A DNA stretch of 14,323 bases from Campylobacteraceae bacterium (GTDB taxonomy: Bacteria > Campylobacterota > Campylobacteria > Campylobacterales > Campylobacteraceae). Below, piece after piece: positions 1 to 6,363 of the stretch. The stretch spans positions 1 through 14,323 of the forward strand of contig JAISNG010000151.1 in the NCBI GenBank assembly GCA_031276365.1. The letters are read 5' to 3'. The notes below the pieces were generated by a model. The model worked only from the letters and a program-made list of their open reading frames with translations. It did no database searches and was not told where the DNA came from. Position numbers and translations under genes: made by a program. Numbering within the stretch: position 1 is the stretch's first letter; each line of letters starts with the position of its first letter.

Positions 1-248
1 AAAATGGTCGATAAGATCGCGGTGGTCGTGCTTTTGCCGTGCGCGCCCGCGACTGAAAAAACCTCTTTGTCCGCCAAAAGATATTTGAGCGCTTCCTTGC
101 GGCGCAAAACGGGAATGGAACGCCTTTTTGCCTCGATTATCTCCTCGTTGTCGTCTTTGATGATTGCGGAGCGTTTGCAATGTATGCGCCGTAAGCTGCT
201 ATATAGATATATCATCGCCATTTCCACCGCTCCAAATATTAACACCAT
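1..248 (-). pseudogene. murC: MurC (UDP-N-acetylmuramate--L-alanine ligase), N-terminally truncated and cut by the window edge
   Basis: MurC adds L-alanine to UDP-MurNAc in the cytoplasm, the first amino acid of the peptidoglycan stem. Reading the minus strand, from about position 170 to the edge the protein matches the end of the MurC N-terminal domain and the start of the ATP-binding domain. It contains SAIIKDDNEEIIEAKRR, then RRKEALKYLL, then the P-loop region VAGAHGKSTTTAILS. The roughly 70 residues that should precede this, including the Rossmann motif GxGGxG, are absent. Upstream of the serine codon (170-168) the frame stays open to an ATG at 248, but it encodes a hydrophobic, basic stretch (MVLIFGAVEMAMIYLYSS) unlike any MurC. 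The family match is clear. Whether this is a true pseudogene, a rearranged end or an assembly join cannot be told from the window. MurC is essential, so an intact copy is expected elsewhere. Confidence 0.72.
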
Positions 249-989
249 CTGCTGTTTTAAATATTTTTTACTCTTCGGTCATAATACTCTTTATTTTTTA
301 CTTCATCAATTTATTACCGCACGTCAGCGGGCTGCCCAATCTCCTCCCTCTGTACACAAATTCAAATTGCCCGCTAATCAAATTTTATATGCTCTTAAAA
401 ATGCCATCTACACCCGTATAATATGGGTCGTAATTATATATCTCACTTCGCTTTTTACTACAGCACTTGCTTGTTTATCAAAATGCGTTACTGTATCTTC
501 ACACTTGTCAGATATTTCGTCTGTATAACATTGTGCGGCTTCTTGTTTGGCATTTTTAAAAGTTACCAAACATCCGCTGTATATTTTATCCCGATTTACA
601 CCAAAACGATTTGAACTCTTTATATTTTATTTCATACTCTTACATGTAAAAGCCCCCGATATGAGCGTTTACGGCTTTGCCTATAATCTCCGCTTTACTA
701 AAATATATCATCTCTTCAAAGGCATGCAGTATAAAAAATATACAAATTATCGCAATGGATATCATATTGATATAGAAAAATAATATACATAATATAAACA
801 ATTCAAAACGGCGTAGATATAAAAATCATCAACGTCTGCGCTATCTGCACAAAAACATGCCAATTGCTTTTTATATCACATAAGTTGTTAAAAAAGTAAT
901 ATTTGCCAGCATAATTGTGCAGGCGATAAACGCTATAGTTGAAAATATATTTATGTTGCCGATGGTGTGAATTTTTATTCTTTACTCAT
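199..989 (-). pseudogene. Decayed gene for an unrecognised membrane protein (frameshifts and internal stops)
   Basis: No intact gene lies in this AT-rich stretch, but protein-like segments follow one another on the minus strand. A possible start is ATG 989 with GCGGGA just upstream, followed by MSKE and a stop. Further pieces in order are: a hydrophobic helix at about 950-870 (STIAFIACTIMLANITFL); a second hydrophobic stretch at 810-730 running into AFEEMIYFSKAEIIGKAVNA; then, one frame over, an open stretch at 626-408 containing YSGCLVTFKNAKQEAAQCYT and VVKSEVRYIITTH; then, back in the earlier frame, YYTGVDGIFKSI, a stop, LISGQFEFVYRGRRLGSPLT, and more pieces ending at the TAG at 201-199. 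In-frame stops lie at 642-640, 387-385, 300-298, 270-268 and 201-199. I read this as a roughly 260-codon gene with two TM segments and a soluble domain, broken by at least two frameshifts. I do not recognise the family, and chance in AT-rich DNA is the alternative. Confidence 0.4.
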
Positions 990-1058
990 CAATCCCGCCA
1001 TATTTTAATTTGTGTCGGAACTTAAAAAGGCGTACTTCAAACAGACAATAATTTTTGT

Positions 1059-1316
1059 CTATACAAACAGCTCTTTTCTGCTGTTTTTCAAATGTTTTAT
1101 GACTTTTACTATCTCTTCAAAGCCCATAGGTGTATCTTCGTCGTCGCCCAAAACATTGTCCATTTCGTCCAGATACGCGTCCATCGCCTCTTCAAAACGC
1201 AATTTTTTTACGCCAGCAAAATACAAAGCCGCCTCCAGCATGTCAGCAAGCTGCAATGAAAGTTCTTTGATTTCGTTTTGATAATCTTCTGCGCTGTAAT
1301 TTTCGTAATCCATCAT
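1059..1316 (-). CDS. Small acidic conserved-type hypothetical protein (85 aa)
   Basis: I do not recognise a family. The product is short, highly charged and mostly acidic, with no signal peptide or membrane segment. It looks largely helical: an N-terminal acidic patch (MMDYENYSAEDYQNE), a leucine/alanine-rich helix, a central acidic block (YLDEMDNVLGDDEDTP), and a basic C-terminal helix (VIKHLKNSRKE). It overlaps the upstream DHH phosphoesterase gene through an ATGA junction, and GAGGAG inside that gene's end serves as the ribosome binding site, so the two are probably translationally coupled. Two ATGs lie side by side (1316 and 1313). The second has the better spacing, about 5 nt from GGAG, so the true start may be 1313. 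Codon use resembles the neighbours. A helper or regulator of the DHH enzyme is possible but is only inferred from the coupling. Confidence 0.8.
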   Translation of the reverse strand: MMDYENYSAEDYQNEIKELSLQLADMLEAALYFAGVKKLRFEEAMDAYLDEMDNVLGDDEDTPMGFEEIVKVIKHLKNSRKELFV

Positions 1317-2341
1317 AACTCCTCTTTGGATTTTATCAAGTCAATTATCTGATTTTTGACGTTTTCATACGAAAAACTGTCTCGAAAAGAGGCTATCGCA
1401 CCGCCGCTTGCATTTGGATGTCCGCCGCCGTTTGCCAGTTCCTGCGCTATTTTGCTCACGTCTGCTTTGCCGTTCGCTCTAAAACTTACTGTTTTTCGCG
1501 AAGTTACGTCCATGAAAAAGTCATAATCGGGATTTTGCACTAAAAAGTTATTGCCGATGATTGAAACTGCGCCGATATTAAACGTCAAAATACCCTTGTA
1601 ACCTTTGTAAAAAATAGTCATCTTATCTTTAAGCCTCTCAAGCTGTTCTACGTTGTATTTTGAGACGAGATTGCCCAAAGTGTCGTTATCACCGCTTTGA
1701 AAAAAGCTCTTTTTTATCGCATGAATATTATCTTCAAGCAGTATATGCGGCTCTTTTTTATCCATATATCTTATGCTGTTTTCAAGAAGGCAAAACATGA
1801 AACGCGTATTTGCCTCGTCAAACATAATGCGGTTTAACTCTTTTGAATTTGCGATGAGGTTCAAACACACTTTGCCAAGTTCAAAATCGGCGCTCTCGTC
1901 AAGCCAGATATCCACCGCATTGATAACTTGAGAGAGTCTTCCAAGCTCCTTTTTTTCGCCGTAAATTTTGGAGAAAAAGTCATACGTGATTTTAGCCGCG
2001 CATCTTGAAATATCCAGAAAATACCACGAAAATCTTTTCGCGCACTCTTCGCCGCTTTGGTGATGGTCTAAAAGTATGAGTTTGACGGGATTTTTAACGC
2101 TTTTGAGTTTCTCTTCAAAACCTCTTGCCTGTTGAGGAGTGAGATTGAGGTCTGTTACAAGTATGACGTTTTTGTCGGCATTGACAATCTCAATATCAAC
2201 AAGAATCTGCTCATATCGTTCGTCTATCTCCTTGCCGTAATTTGAATTATAAAATTTCACATTTTCAAAATAGCGCCCTGTTATAAATTGACAGCCATAG
2301 CCGTCAAGGTCTGTATGCGAAAGATGAAAGATATGATACAT
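1313..2341 (-). CDS. DHH/DHHA1-family phosphoesterase
   Basis: This is a predicted cytoplasmic, metal-dependent phosphoesterase of the DHH family, the group that includes NrnA-type oligoribonucleases/pAp phosphatases and RecJ-like enzymes. The 342-residue protein shows the expected motifs in order: HTDLDG at residues 9-14, an aspartate in VTDLNL (D64), the signature DHH at 92-94 inside LLDHHQSG, and an acidic VDIW near 143-146. These build the two-metal catalytic site. The C-terminal DHHA1 substrate-binding domain carries GGGHPNASGG at 305-314. It starts 9 nt after the Rrf2 regulator stop, with only a weak ribosome binding site, and overlaps the small downstream gene by ATGA. The natural substrate cannot be fixed from sequence: short RNA, pAp or a cyclic-dinucleotide product are all seen in the family. 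The family call is secure and the specificity is open. Confidence 0.9.
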   Translation of the reverse strand: MYHIFHLSHTDLDGYGCQFITGRYFENVKFYNSNYGKEIDERYEQILVDIEIVNADKNVILVTDLNLTPQQARGFEEKLKSVKNPVKLILLDHHQSGEECAKRFSWYFLDISRCAAKITYDFFSKIYGEKKELGRLSQVINAVDIWLDESADFELGKVCLNLIANSKELNRIMFDEANTRFMFCLLENSIRYMDKKEPHILLEDNIHAIKKSFFQSGDNDTLGNLVSKYNVEQLERLKDKMTIFYKGYKGILTFNIGAVSIIGNNFLVQNPDYDFFMDVTSRKTVSFRANGKADVSKIAQELANGGGHPNASGGAIASFRDSFSYENVKNQIIDLIKSKEEL

Positions 2342-2350
2342 ATATTTATA

Positions 2351-2755
2351 TTACTCTTTCACGATATCAAAAAGAGTTATTGTTCCTAAAAAATCATCTA
2401 CCTTACCCTGAAAACGGTTAAAAAAAGGCCATATCTTGCAATACTCAGCGCGGTTATTCGGGCAGTCTGAAACTGACGAAGCGCACTCAAAAACGATTGT
2501 CGGTTTTTTTTCGGCGCATGCGACTATCTCCTTAATCGTAAGCTCTTTTGCATCTTTGGCGAGGATAAAGCCGCCTTTTGCACCTTTGAAAGAGTGCAGA
2601 ATACCTGCTTTTGCAAGACATTGAAGGACTTTCGCCAAAAAACTTTTTGAGATGCCAAGCTGTGCGGATAGAGTATCAACATCTTGCGAAACATTCCGCT
2701 GCGCTATGATTATCAGTGAAAGCAAGGCGTACTCGCTGGCTTTGGTTAGTAGCAT
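2351..2755 (-). CDS. Rrf2-family transcriptional regulator, probably Fe-S binding
   Basis: A 134-residue winged-helix regulator of the Rrf2 family (relatives: IscR, NsrR, RirA). The N-terminus has the typical opening LLTKASEYALLSL. A helix-turn-helix follows (LSAQLGISKSFLAKVLQ, about residues 29-45), then the wing motif KGAKGGFILAK at 57-67. Three cysteines, C91, C98 and C106, sit where family members ligate an Fe-S cluster; the wide spacing is closer to RirA-like than to IscR members. It probably senses iron, redox state or NO, but the signal cannot be chosen from sequence. The start is ATG 2755 with AGGAA upstream. It is divergent from rpsO and lies just upstream of the DHH phosphoesterase, with which it may be co-transcribed. 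A TAATTA-N7-TAATTA dyad about 70 nt upstream is a candidate autoregulatory site. Confidence 0.9.
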   Translation of the reverse strand: MLLTKASEYALLSLIIIAQRNVSQDVDTLSAQLGISKSFLAKVLQCLAKAGILHSFKGAKGGFILAKDAKELTIKEIVACAEKKPTIVFECASSVSDCPNNRAEYCKIWPFFNRFQGKVDDFLGTITLFDIVKE

Positions 2756-2826
2756 GATGACCGTTCCTATCGTACAAAGTTTTATTTAAGAGCGTAATTC
2801 TACTAAAAGTTTCCTATTTTTGGGTT

Positions 2827-2845
2827 TAATTACTATCGTTAATTA
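2827..2845. promoter_or_regulatory. TAATTA-N7-TAATTA dyad, candidate operator in the Rrf2/rpsO divergent region
   Basis: Two copies of the self-complementary hexamer TAATTA (2827-2832 and 2840-2845) flank CTATCGT. It lies about 72 nt upstream of the Rrf2-type regulator start and about 60 nt upstream of the rpsO -10. Rrf2 regulators often bind AT-rich dyads near their own promoters, so autoregulation is plausible. Such AT-rich symmetry can also arise by chance in a region of this composition. Confidence 0.3.
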
Positions 2846-2903
2846 GGAGTTTTTTAATCTTTTTTGTTTTATTCCTGCATTTTAGCTCTTTTTTTGGTTT
2901 TAA

Positions 2904-2912
2904 TGTTATAAT
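2904..2912 (+). promoter_or_regulatory. rpsO promoter, extended -10 (TGTTATAAT)
   Basis: A TG-n-TATAAT extended -10 element lies 44 nt before the rpsO start, preceded by T-rich tracts (2880-2900) instead of a -35 box. This is the usual sigma-70 promoter form in Campylobacterota. It predicts a transcript start near 2919 and a leader of about 37 nt that includes the strong ribosome binding site AGGAGGT at 2944-2950. Confidence 0.7.
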
Positions 2913-2955
2913 TCCGCTCCCATAACGGGAAATTTTACCAGTCAGGAGGTCAGAA

Positions 2956-3228
2956 ATGGCTTTGGATTCGGCACAGCGCAAAGAGATTATACAAAAGTTT
3001 GCGCGTAAAGAGGGCGATACAGGTTCGCCTGAGGTTCAAGCGGCGCTTTTAACAAGCCGCATTGTTTATTTGACGGAACATCTTAAAACAAACGTCAAAG
3101 ACCACTCTTCAAGACTTGGACTTTTAAAGCTTGTAGGGCAGAGAAAACGCCTTTTAAAGTATCTTAAAAGTAAAAATTATGCCAAATACCAAGAGATTAT
3201 CAAAGAGTTAAATATCCGCGATAAATAG
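2956..3228 (+). CDS. rpsO: 30S ribosomal protein S15
   Basis: S15 is a primary 16S rRNA binding protein of the small subunit that organises the central domain. The 90-residue product is full length for the family. It carries the characteristic GDTGSPEVQAALLTSRI near residues 20-36, the DHSSRLGLLKLVGQRKRLL block near 49-67 and the end KYQEIIKELNIR. The start ATG follows a perfect AGGAGGT at 5 nt spacing, as expected for a highly expressed gene. It has its own extended -10 promoter and is followed by a long stem-loop, so it is probably monocistronic. Family members often repress their own translation through the mRNA leader; the short leader here shows no obvious structure I can demonstrate. 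Confidence 0.98.
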   Translation: MALDSAQRKEIIQKFARKEGDTGSPEVQAALLTSRIVYLTEHLKTNVKDHSSRLGLLKLVGQRKRLLKYLKSKNYAKYQEIIKELNIRDK

Positions 3229-3236
3229 TTCGGCAT

Positions 3237-3273
3237 GGAAGTTTTTAAATATCAAAAATCTTTAAAAACTTCC
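3237..3273 (+). terminator. Stem-loop after rpsO, candidate terminator
   Basis: A perfect 13-bp inverted repeat, GGAAGTTTTTAAA (3237-3249) and TTTAAAAACTTCC (3261-3273), encloses an 11-nt loop, starting 8 nt after the rpsO stop. The stem is AT-rich and no U-run follows immediately; the nearest T-run begins about 11 nt later. It may therefore be a weak intrinsic terminator or a 3'-end-stabilising hairpin. Confidence 0.55.
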
Positions 3274-3343
3274 CAAATTTCCGCTTTTTCAACAATCTCT
3301 TCACAATAGTCTGTTTTTCCATAAAATTTTAAGCGAATTGAGG

Positions 3344-3349
3344 TAAAAT
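3344..3349 (+). promoter_or_regulatory. Possible -10 box (TAAAAT) for tatB-tatC-queA
   Basis: TAAAAT lies 66 nt before the tatB start, after T-rich stretches at 3312-3330. A second match, TGTAAAAT at 3386-3393, is closer to the gene but would leave a leader of only about 15 nt. Either could drive the operon; neither is strong. Confidence 0.3.
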
Positions 3350-3414
3350 TAATGCCGTTGTTTGGACATACAATTTAAAACATGCTGTAAAATCACAGCA
3401 AATAAGGCTTCTTT

Positions 3415-3765
3415 GTGTTTGGAATCGGTTTTTTTGAATTTATCGTTATAGCAGTTATTATTATTATATTTTTGGGTCCCGATAAACTGCCCGAAGCTCT
3501 CATAAAAGTCATAAAAACATTCAAAACCATCAGCAAAACTATACATGAAGCAAAAAGCGCGTTAGAAGAAGAGATAAACATAGAACAGCTAAAAGAGGAC
3601 TCCAAAAAATACCGCGCGCTTTTGGAACAAAATACACAAAAAATACAAGAAAGCCTTTCAATTGCGGAGATTGAACAATTGAAAGAGAGTGCAGCTGAAG
3701 TAAATTCGGTTATAGATGAACTAAAAACCGAAAAAAATCAAGAGAGTAAAAAAGAGGCAAAATAG
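3415..3765 (+). CDS. tatB: Sec-independent protein translocase subunit TatB
   Basis: TatB partners TatC in the receptor complex that recognises twin-arginine signal peptides of folded proteins at the inner membrane. The 116-residue product has the family plan: a single N-terminal membrane helix (MFGIGFFEFIVIAVIIIIFL) with the conserved glutamate E8, the hinge FLGPDKLPE at 19-27, an amphipathic helix to about residue 50, and a long charged, coiled-coil-prone tail. The start is GTG 3415, with AAGG 7 nt upstream. The next gene is tatC, overlapping by one base, which favours TatB over the very similar TatA. No tatA is present in the window; it is presumably elsewhere, as is common in this group. 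Confidence 0.88.
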   Translation: MFGIGFFEFIVIAVIIIIFLGPDKLPEALIKVIKTFKTISKTIHEAKSALEEEINIEQLKEDSKKYRALLEQNTQKIQESLSIAEIEQLKESAAEVNSVIDELKTEKNQESKKEAK

Positions 3766-4553
3766 TGTTTGAAGAGTTAAAACCGCATCTTATTGAATTA
3801 AGAAAACGCCTCATGATAGCGGCTTTTGCAGTACTTATCGGGCTTTTGGCGGCATTTTCATTTTGGGAATGCATCATGTCATGGATAATGCAGCCGCTAA
3901 ATTCAGCTGTGTGTTCAAATAACGTCTCAATGCCCTCTTTAGGCGAGTTTGACGCTGCGGCTCTTTGCACAGATAAAGGCTCCATGATTACTACCAGCGT
4001 TGTAGAGGGACTTTTCACAGCTTTTAAGATATCGTTTTTTACAGGTCTTGCGGCGGCGCTGCCGATTATTTTTTGGCAGTTATGGCTTTTTATAGCGCCT
4101 GGACTTTACGACAATGAAAAAAAATATGTATTGCCGTTTGTATTTTTCGCTACTTTAATGTTTCTTGGCGGCTTTTTGTTCTGTTACTATATAGTACTTC
4201 CCATGAGCCTTGATTTTGCTATATATTTCGGTAAGGGAATCTTTGTATATATCCCGAAAACTACTGAATATATAGACTTCTTTTTAAAATTTACCTTTGC
4301 TTTCAGTATCTCTTTCGAACTTCCCGTCATAAGCCTTTTTCTCGCAAAAATCAACTTCATAACAGACAAAACGCTAAAAGATTTTTTCAGATACGCAGTG
4401 GTTTTGATATTTATATTTGCGGCGATTATCACTCCTCCTGATGCCATTTCGCAGATTCTTATGGCTATTCCTCTGTTGCTTTTGTATGCTCTGTCCATAT
4501 TGATGGCACGCATGGTAAATCCGTACAAAGAAGAGGATACACAAAATACTTGA
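3765..4553 (+). CDS. tatC: Sec-independent protein translocase subunit TatC
   Basis: TatC is the multi-spanning core of the twin-arginine receptor. The 262-residue product has about six membrane helices, at roughly 18-36, 86-105, 124-145, 172-192, 208-222 and 230-247. The conserved signatures are ELRKRL at 11-16, FIAPGLYDNEKKYVLPF at 109-125, the glutamate in FELPV (E185) and TPPDAISQ at 223-230. The first periplasmic loop, about 37-85, looks longer than in E. coli TatC and carries two cysteines, C50 and C68. The start is GTG 3765, sharing one base with the tatB stop (TAGTG), so translation is coupled. The 3' end overlaps the inferred queA start by 8 bp. Confidence 0.97.
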   Translation: MFEELKPHLIELRKRLMIAAFAVLIGLLAAFSFWECIMSWIMQPLNSAVCSNNVSMPSLGEFDAAALCTDKGSMITTSVVEGLFTAFKISFFTGLAAALPIIFWQLWLFIAPGLYDNEKKYVLPFVFFATLMFLGGFLFCYYIVLPMSLDFAIYFGKGIFVYIPKTTEYIDFFLKFTFAFSISFELPVISLFLAKINFITDKTLKDFFRYAVVLIFIFAAIITPPDAISQILMAIPLLLLYALSILMARMVNPYKEEDTQNT

Positions 4554-5568
4554 CGTAAAACTCAGCGCAAATTACGACTATGACCTGCCAAAATCGCTCA
4601 TAGCTTCTTATCCCAAAGAGCCTAAAGAGGATGCAAGATTGCTTGTTTATGAGCGCAAAAGCGGACATATTACGCATGTGCGTTTTGGAGAGCTTTTTGC
4701 ATTTTTGCCTGAAAATACAAGTGTGCTTTTGAATGATACAAAAGTCATAAAAGCGCGTATTTTCGGAGTCAAATCAAGCGGCGGCAGGGTAGAGATACTC
4801 TTTAACTCTCCGCTTAAAGACAACACTTTCAAAGTCTATATCAAAGGTAGAGTTGCTGTCGGCGCTCAGCTTTTTTTTGATGAAAATCTGCGTTCAAAAG
4901 TACTTGCACTGCATGAAGACGGCACAAGAGATGTGAAATTTTTTCAAAATGAAAAAGAACTTGATGTACACACGCTTTTTAAAGTTTTGGACAAAATCGG
5001 TCATGTACCGCTGCCGCCGTACATCAAAAGAGCCGATACAAAAAATGACGAGAAAGATTATCAGACGCTCTTTGCAAAACATGAAGGCTCTGTTGCCGCG
5101 CCTACCGCATCACTGCATTTTAGTGAAAAAATGTTTAAAGAGCTTGAAAAAAGATTTGAGACAGAGTTTTTGACTTTACCTGTAGGCGCGGGGACTTTCA
5201 AAGGCGTGGAGAGCGAAATCATAAACGAACACATCATGCATTCGGAGTATTTTTCTATCCCAAGTAAGGCAAAACATATCATACTAAGCGATAAAAAACT
5301 GCTTTGTGCAGGAACGACAACAGCGCGAAGCGTTGAGTATTTTGTAAGAACCAAAGAGCAGCAGGGCTTTTGCAATCTTTTCTTAAATCCACTAAATCCT
5401 CCAAAGCGTGTAGATTATCTTTTGACAAATTTTCATCTGCCGCGCTCTACTCTTATCATGCTTGTCGCGGGATTTATCGGACTTGAGCAAACTTTACATG
5501 TGTACAAAACCGCCGTAAATGAGAGATATCGTTTTTTCTCTTACGGCGATGCGATGCTGATATTGTAA
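4546..5568 (+). CDS. queA: S-adenosylmethionine:tRNA ribosyltransferase-isomerase QueA, apparent ATA start
   Basis: QueA transfers and rearranges the ribosyl part of SAM onto preQ1 in tRNA to make epoxyqueuosine. Family motifs are VLLNDTKVIKARIFG, VPLPPYI, PVGAGTFKGV, MHSEYFSIPS, TTTARSVEYF and TNFHLPRSTLIMLVAGF. The in-frame sequence upstream of the first usual start codon (TTG 4639) is clearly QueA: LDVKLSANYDYDLPKSLIAS, then YPKEPKEDARLLVYER. A TTG 4639 start would delete this conserved N-terminus. The frame is open from 4519 with no ATG, GTG or TTG before 4639. ATA 4546 sits 9 nt after AGAGG (4532-4536) and gives a 340-residue protein of normal length, so I chose it; ATA 4537 or ATC 4519 are less well placed. 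The 3' end overlaps the convergent sirtuin gene by 28 bp. Confidence 0.9.
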   Translation: MLDVKLSANYDYDLPKSLIASYPKEPKEDARLLVYERKSGHITHVRFGELFAFLPENTSVLLNDTKVIKARIFGVKSSGGRVEILFNSPLKDNTFKVYIKGRVAVGAQLFFDENLRSKVLALHEDGTRDVKFFQNEKELDVHTLFKVLDKIGHVPLPPYIKRADTKNDEKDYQTLFAKHEGSVAAPTASLHFSEKMFKELEKRFETEFLTLPVGAGTFKGVESEIINEHIMHSEYFSIPSKAKHIILSDKKLLCAGTTTARSVEYFVRTKEQQGFCNLFLNPLNPPKRVDYLLTNFHLPRSTLIMLVAGFIGLEQTLHVYKTAVNERYRFFSYGDAMLIL

Positions 5569-6245
5569 CTGCTTAATTTTTCACTCAATATCCGCATTCC
5601 GACACTTGCTTTTTCCTTAATGACATTGACGGATACAAACGGCGGCGTGCTTACGTCATTTGGGTCTATAAGAAAAATCTCGGCATCTTTTTTGGCGTAA
5701 TGTATCAATCCCGCAGCGGGATAAACTTGCATTGAAGTGCCGATAATCACTACAATATCGGCATTTGATACGATATTTGCGGCTTTTTCTATAAGCGGTA
5801 CAGCTTCGCCGAACCAGACGATAAAAGGACGCACTCTTGAGCCATCAACTGCTCTTTCGCCGATTGCAACAGCCTTTGTACCTATATCATAAACTTCGCT
5901 CTTGCTTTCGTTACAGACTTTGGTTAATTCTCCATGCAGATGAATAACATCAGAACTGAGCGCGCGTTCATGGAGATTGTCCACATTTTGCGTAATAACT
6001 GTAACTTTAAAACTCTTTTCAAGCTGTGAGATGAGTTTATGCCCCTCATTTGGCATAGCTTTATCAAGCTGGGCGCGGCGTTCGTTGTAAAACTTTGTCA
6101 TCAAATCAGGATTTTTACGCCATCCATCAATGCTTGCAACCTCCATAACATCATACTTTTCCCACAAACCGCCGCTGTCTCTAAACGTACTTATGCCGCT
6201 CTCGGCACTCATGCCAGCCCCCGTTAAAAATACAATCCGCTTCAT
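5541..6245 (-). CDS. cobB: Sir2-family NAD-dependent protein deacylase (CobB-like, zinc-less type)
   Basis: Sirtuins remove acyl groups from lysines using NAD, giving nicotinamide and O-acyl-ADP-ribose. The 234-residue product has the NAD-binding GAGMSAESGISTFR at 9-22, TQNVDNLHERA at 85-95, the catalytic histidine in HLHGEL (H104) and GTSMQVYPAAGL in the C-terminal half. The SIRT5/CobB marker YxxR is present (Y53 and R56), which predicts desuccinylase or other acidic deacylase activity. The usual four zinc cysteines are missing: between HGEL and RPFIVWFGE there is only C111. This is known in some bacterial sirtuins, I recall from Bacteroidetes. ATG 6245 was chosen because AAGGAG lies 7 nt upstream; a TTG two codons earlier is an alternative. 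The gene follows dusB after 118 bp and converges with queA. Confidence 0.93.
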   Translation of the reverse strand: MKRIVFLTGAGMSAESGISTFRDSGGLWEKYDVMEVASIDGWRKNPDLMTKFYNERRAQLDKAMPNEGHKLISQLEKSFKVTVITQNVDNLHERALSSDVIHLHGELTKVCNESKSEVYDIGTKAVAIGERAVDGSRVRPFIVWFGEAVPLIEKAANIVSNADIVVIIGTSMQVYPAAGLIHYAKKDAEIFLIDPNDVSTPPFVSVNVIKEKASVGMRILSEKLSSYNISIASP

Positions 6246-6363
6246 TTCCAATCTCCTTCAAAACGTTCCAAACTATCATCATTCGTACGTTTAGGTGTGT
6301 TTTTGTTTTTATAGTTTTATCCATGTGAAAAACTTATTTGCGCAAAATAACTCAAATCTGCTT

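Noticed and set aside
4..528. Long plus-strand open frame of 174 codons at the left edge
   Set aside because: It is antisense to the clear MurC coding segment and its continuation has no recognisable protein features or ribosome binding site.
604..630. GTTCAAATC on the minus strand resembling a tRNA T-loop
   Set aside because: The flanking bases do not form a 5-bp T-stem, and no acceptor or anticodon arm is present.
199..700. Stop-codon reassignment (TAA/TAG read as Gln or Tyr) to explain the repeated in-frame stops
   Set aside because: Neighbouring genes use TAA and TAG as ordinary stops, and frame changes are also needed, so gene decay explains it better.
1043..1060. Hairpin AGACAA/TTGTCT at the end of the small acidic gene as a terminator
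   Set aside because: It has only a 6-bp AT-rich stem overlapping the stop codon, with no adjacent T-run on the minus strand.
6334..6350. Palindrome-like TTATTTGCGCAAAATAA between dusB and the sirtuin gene
   Set aside because: The symmetry is imperfect and short, with no T-run, and there is no second copy to suggest a regulator site.
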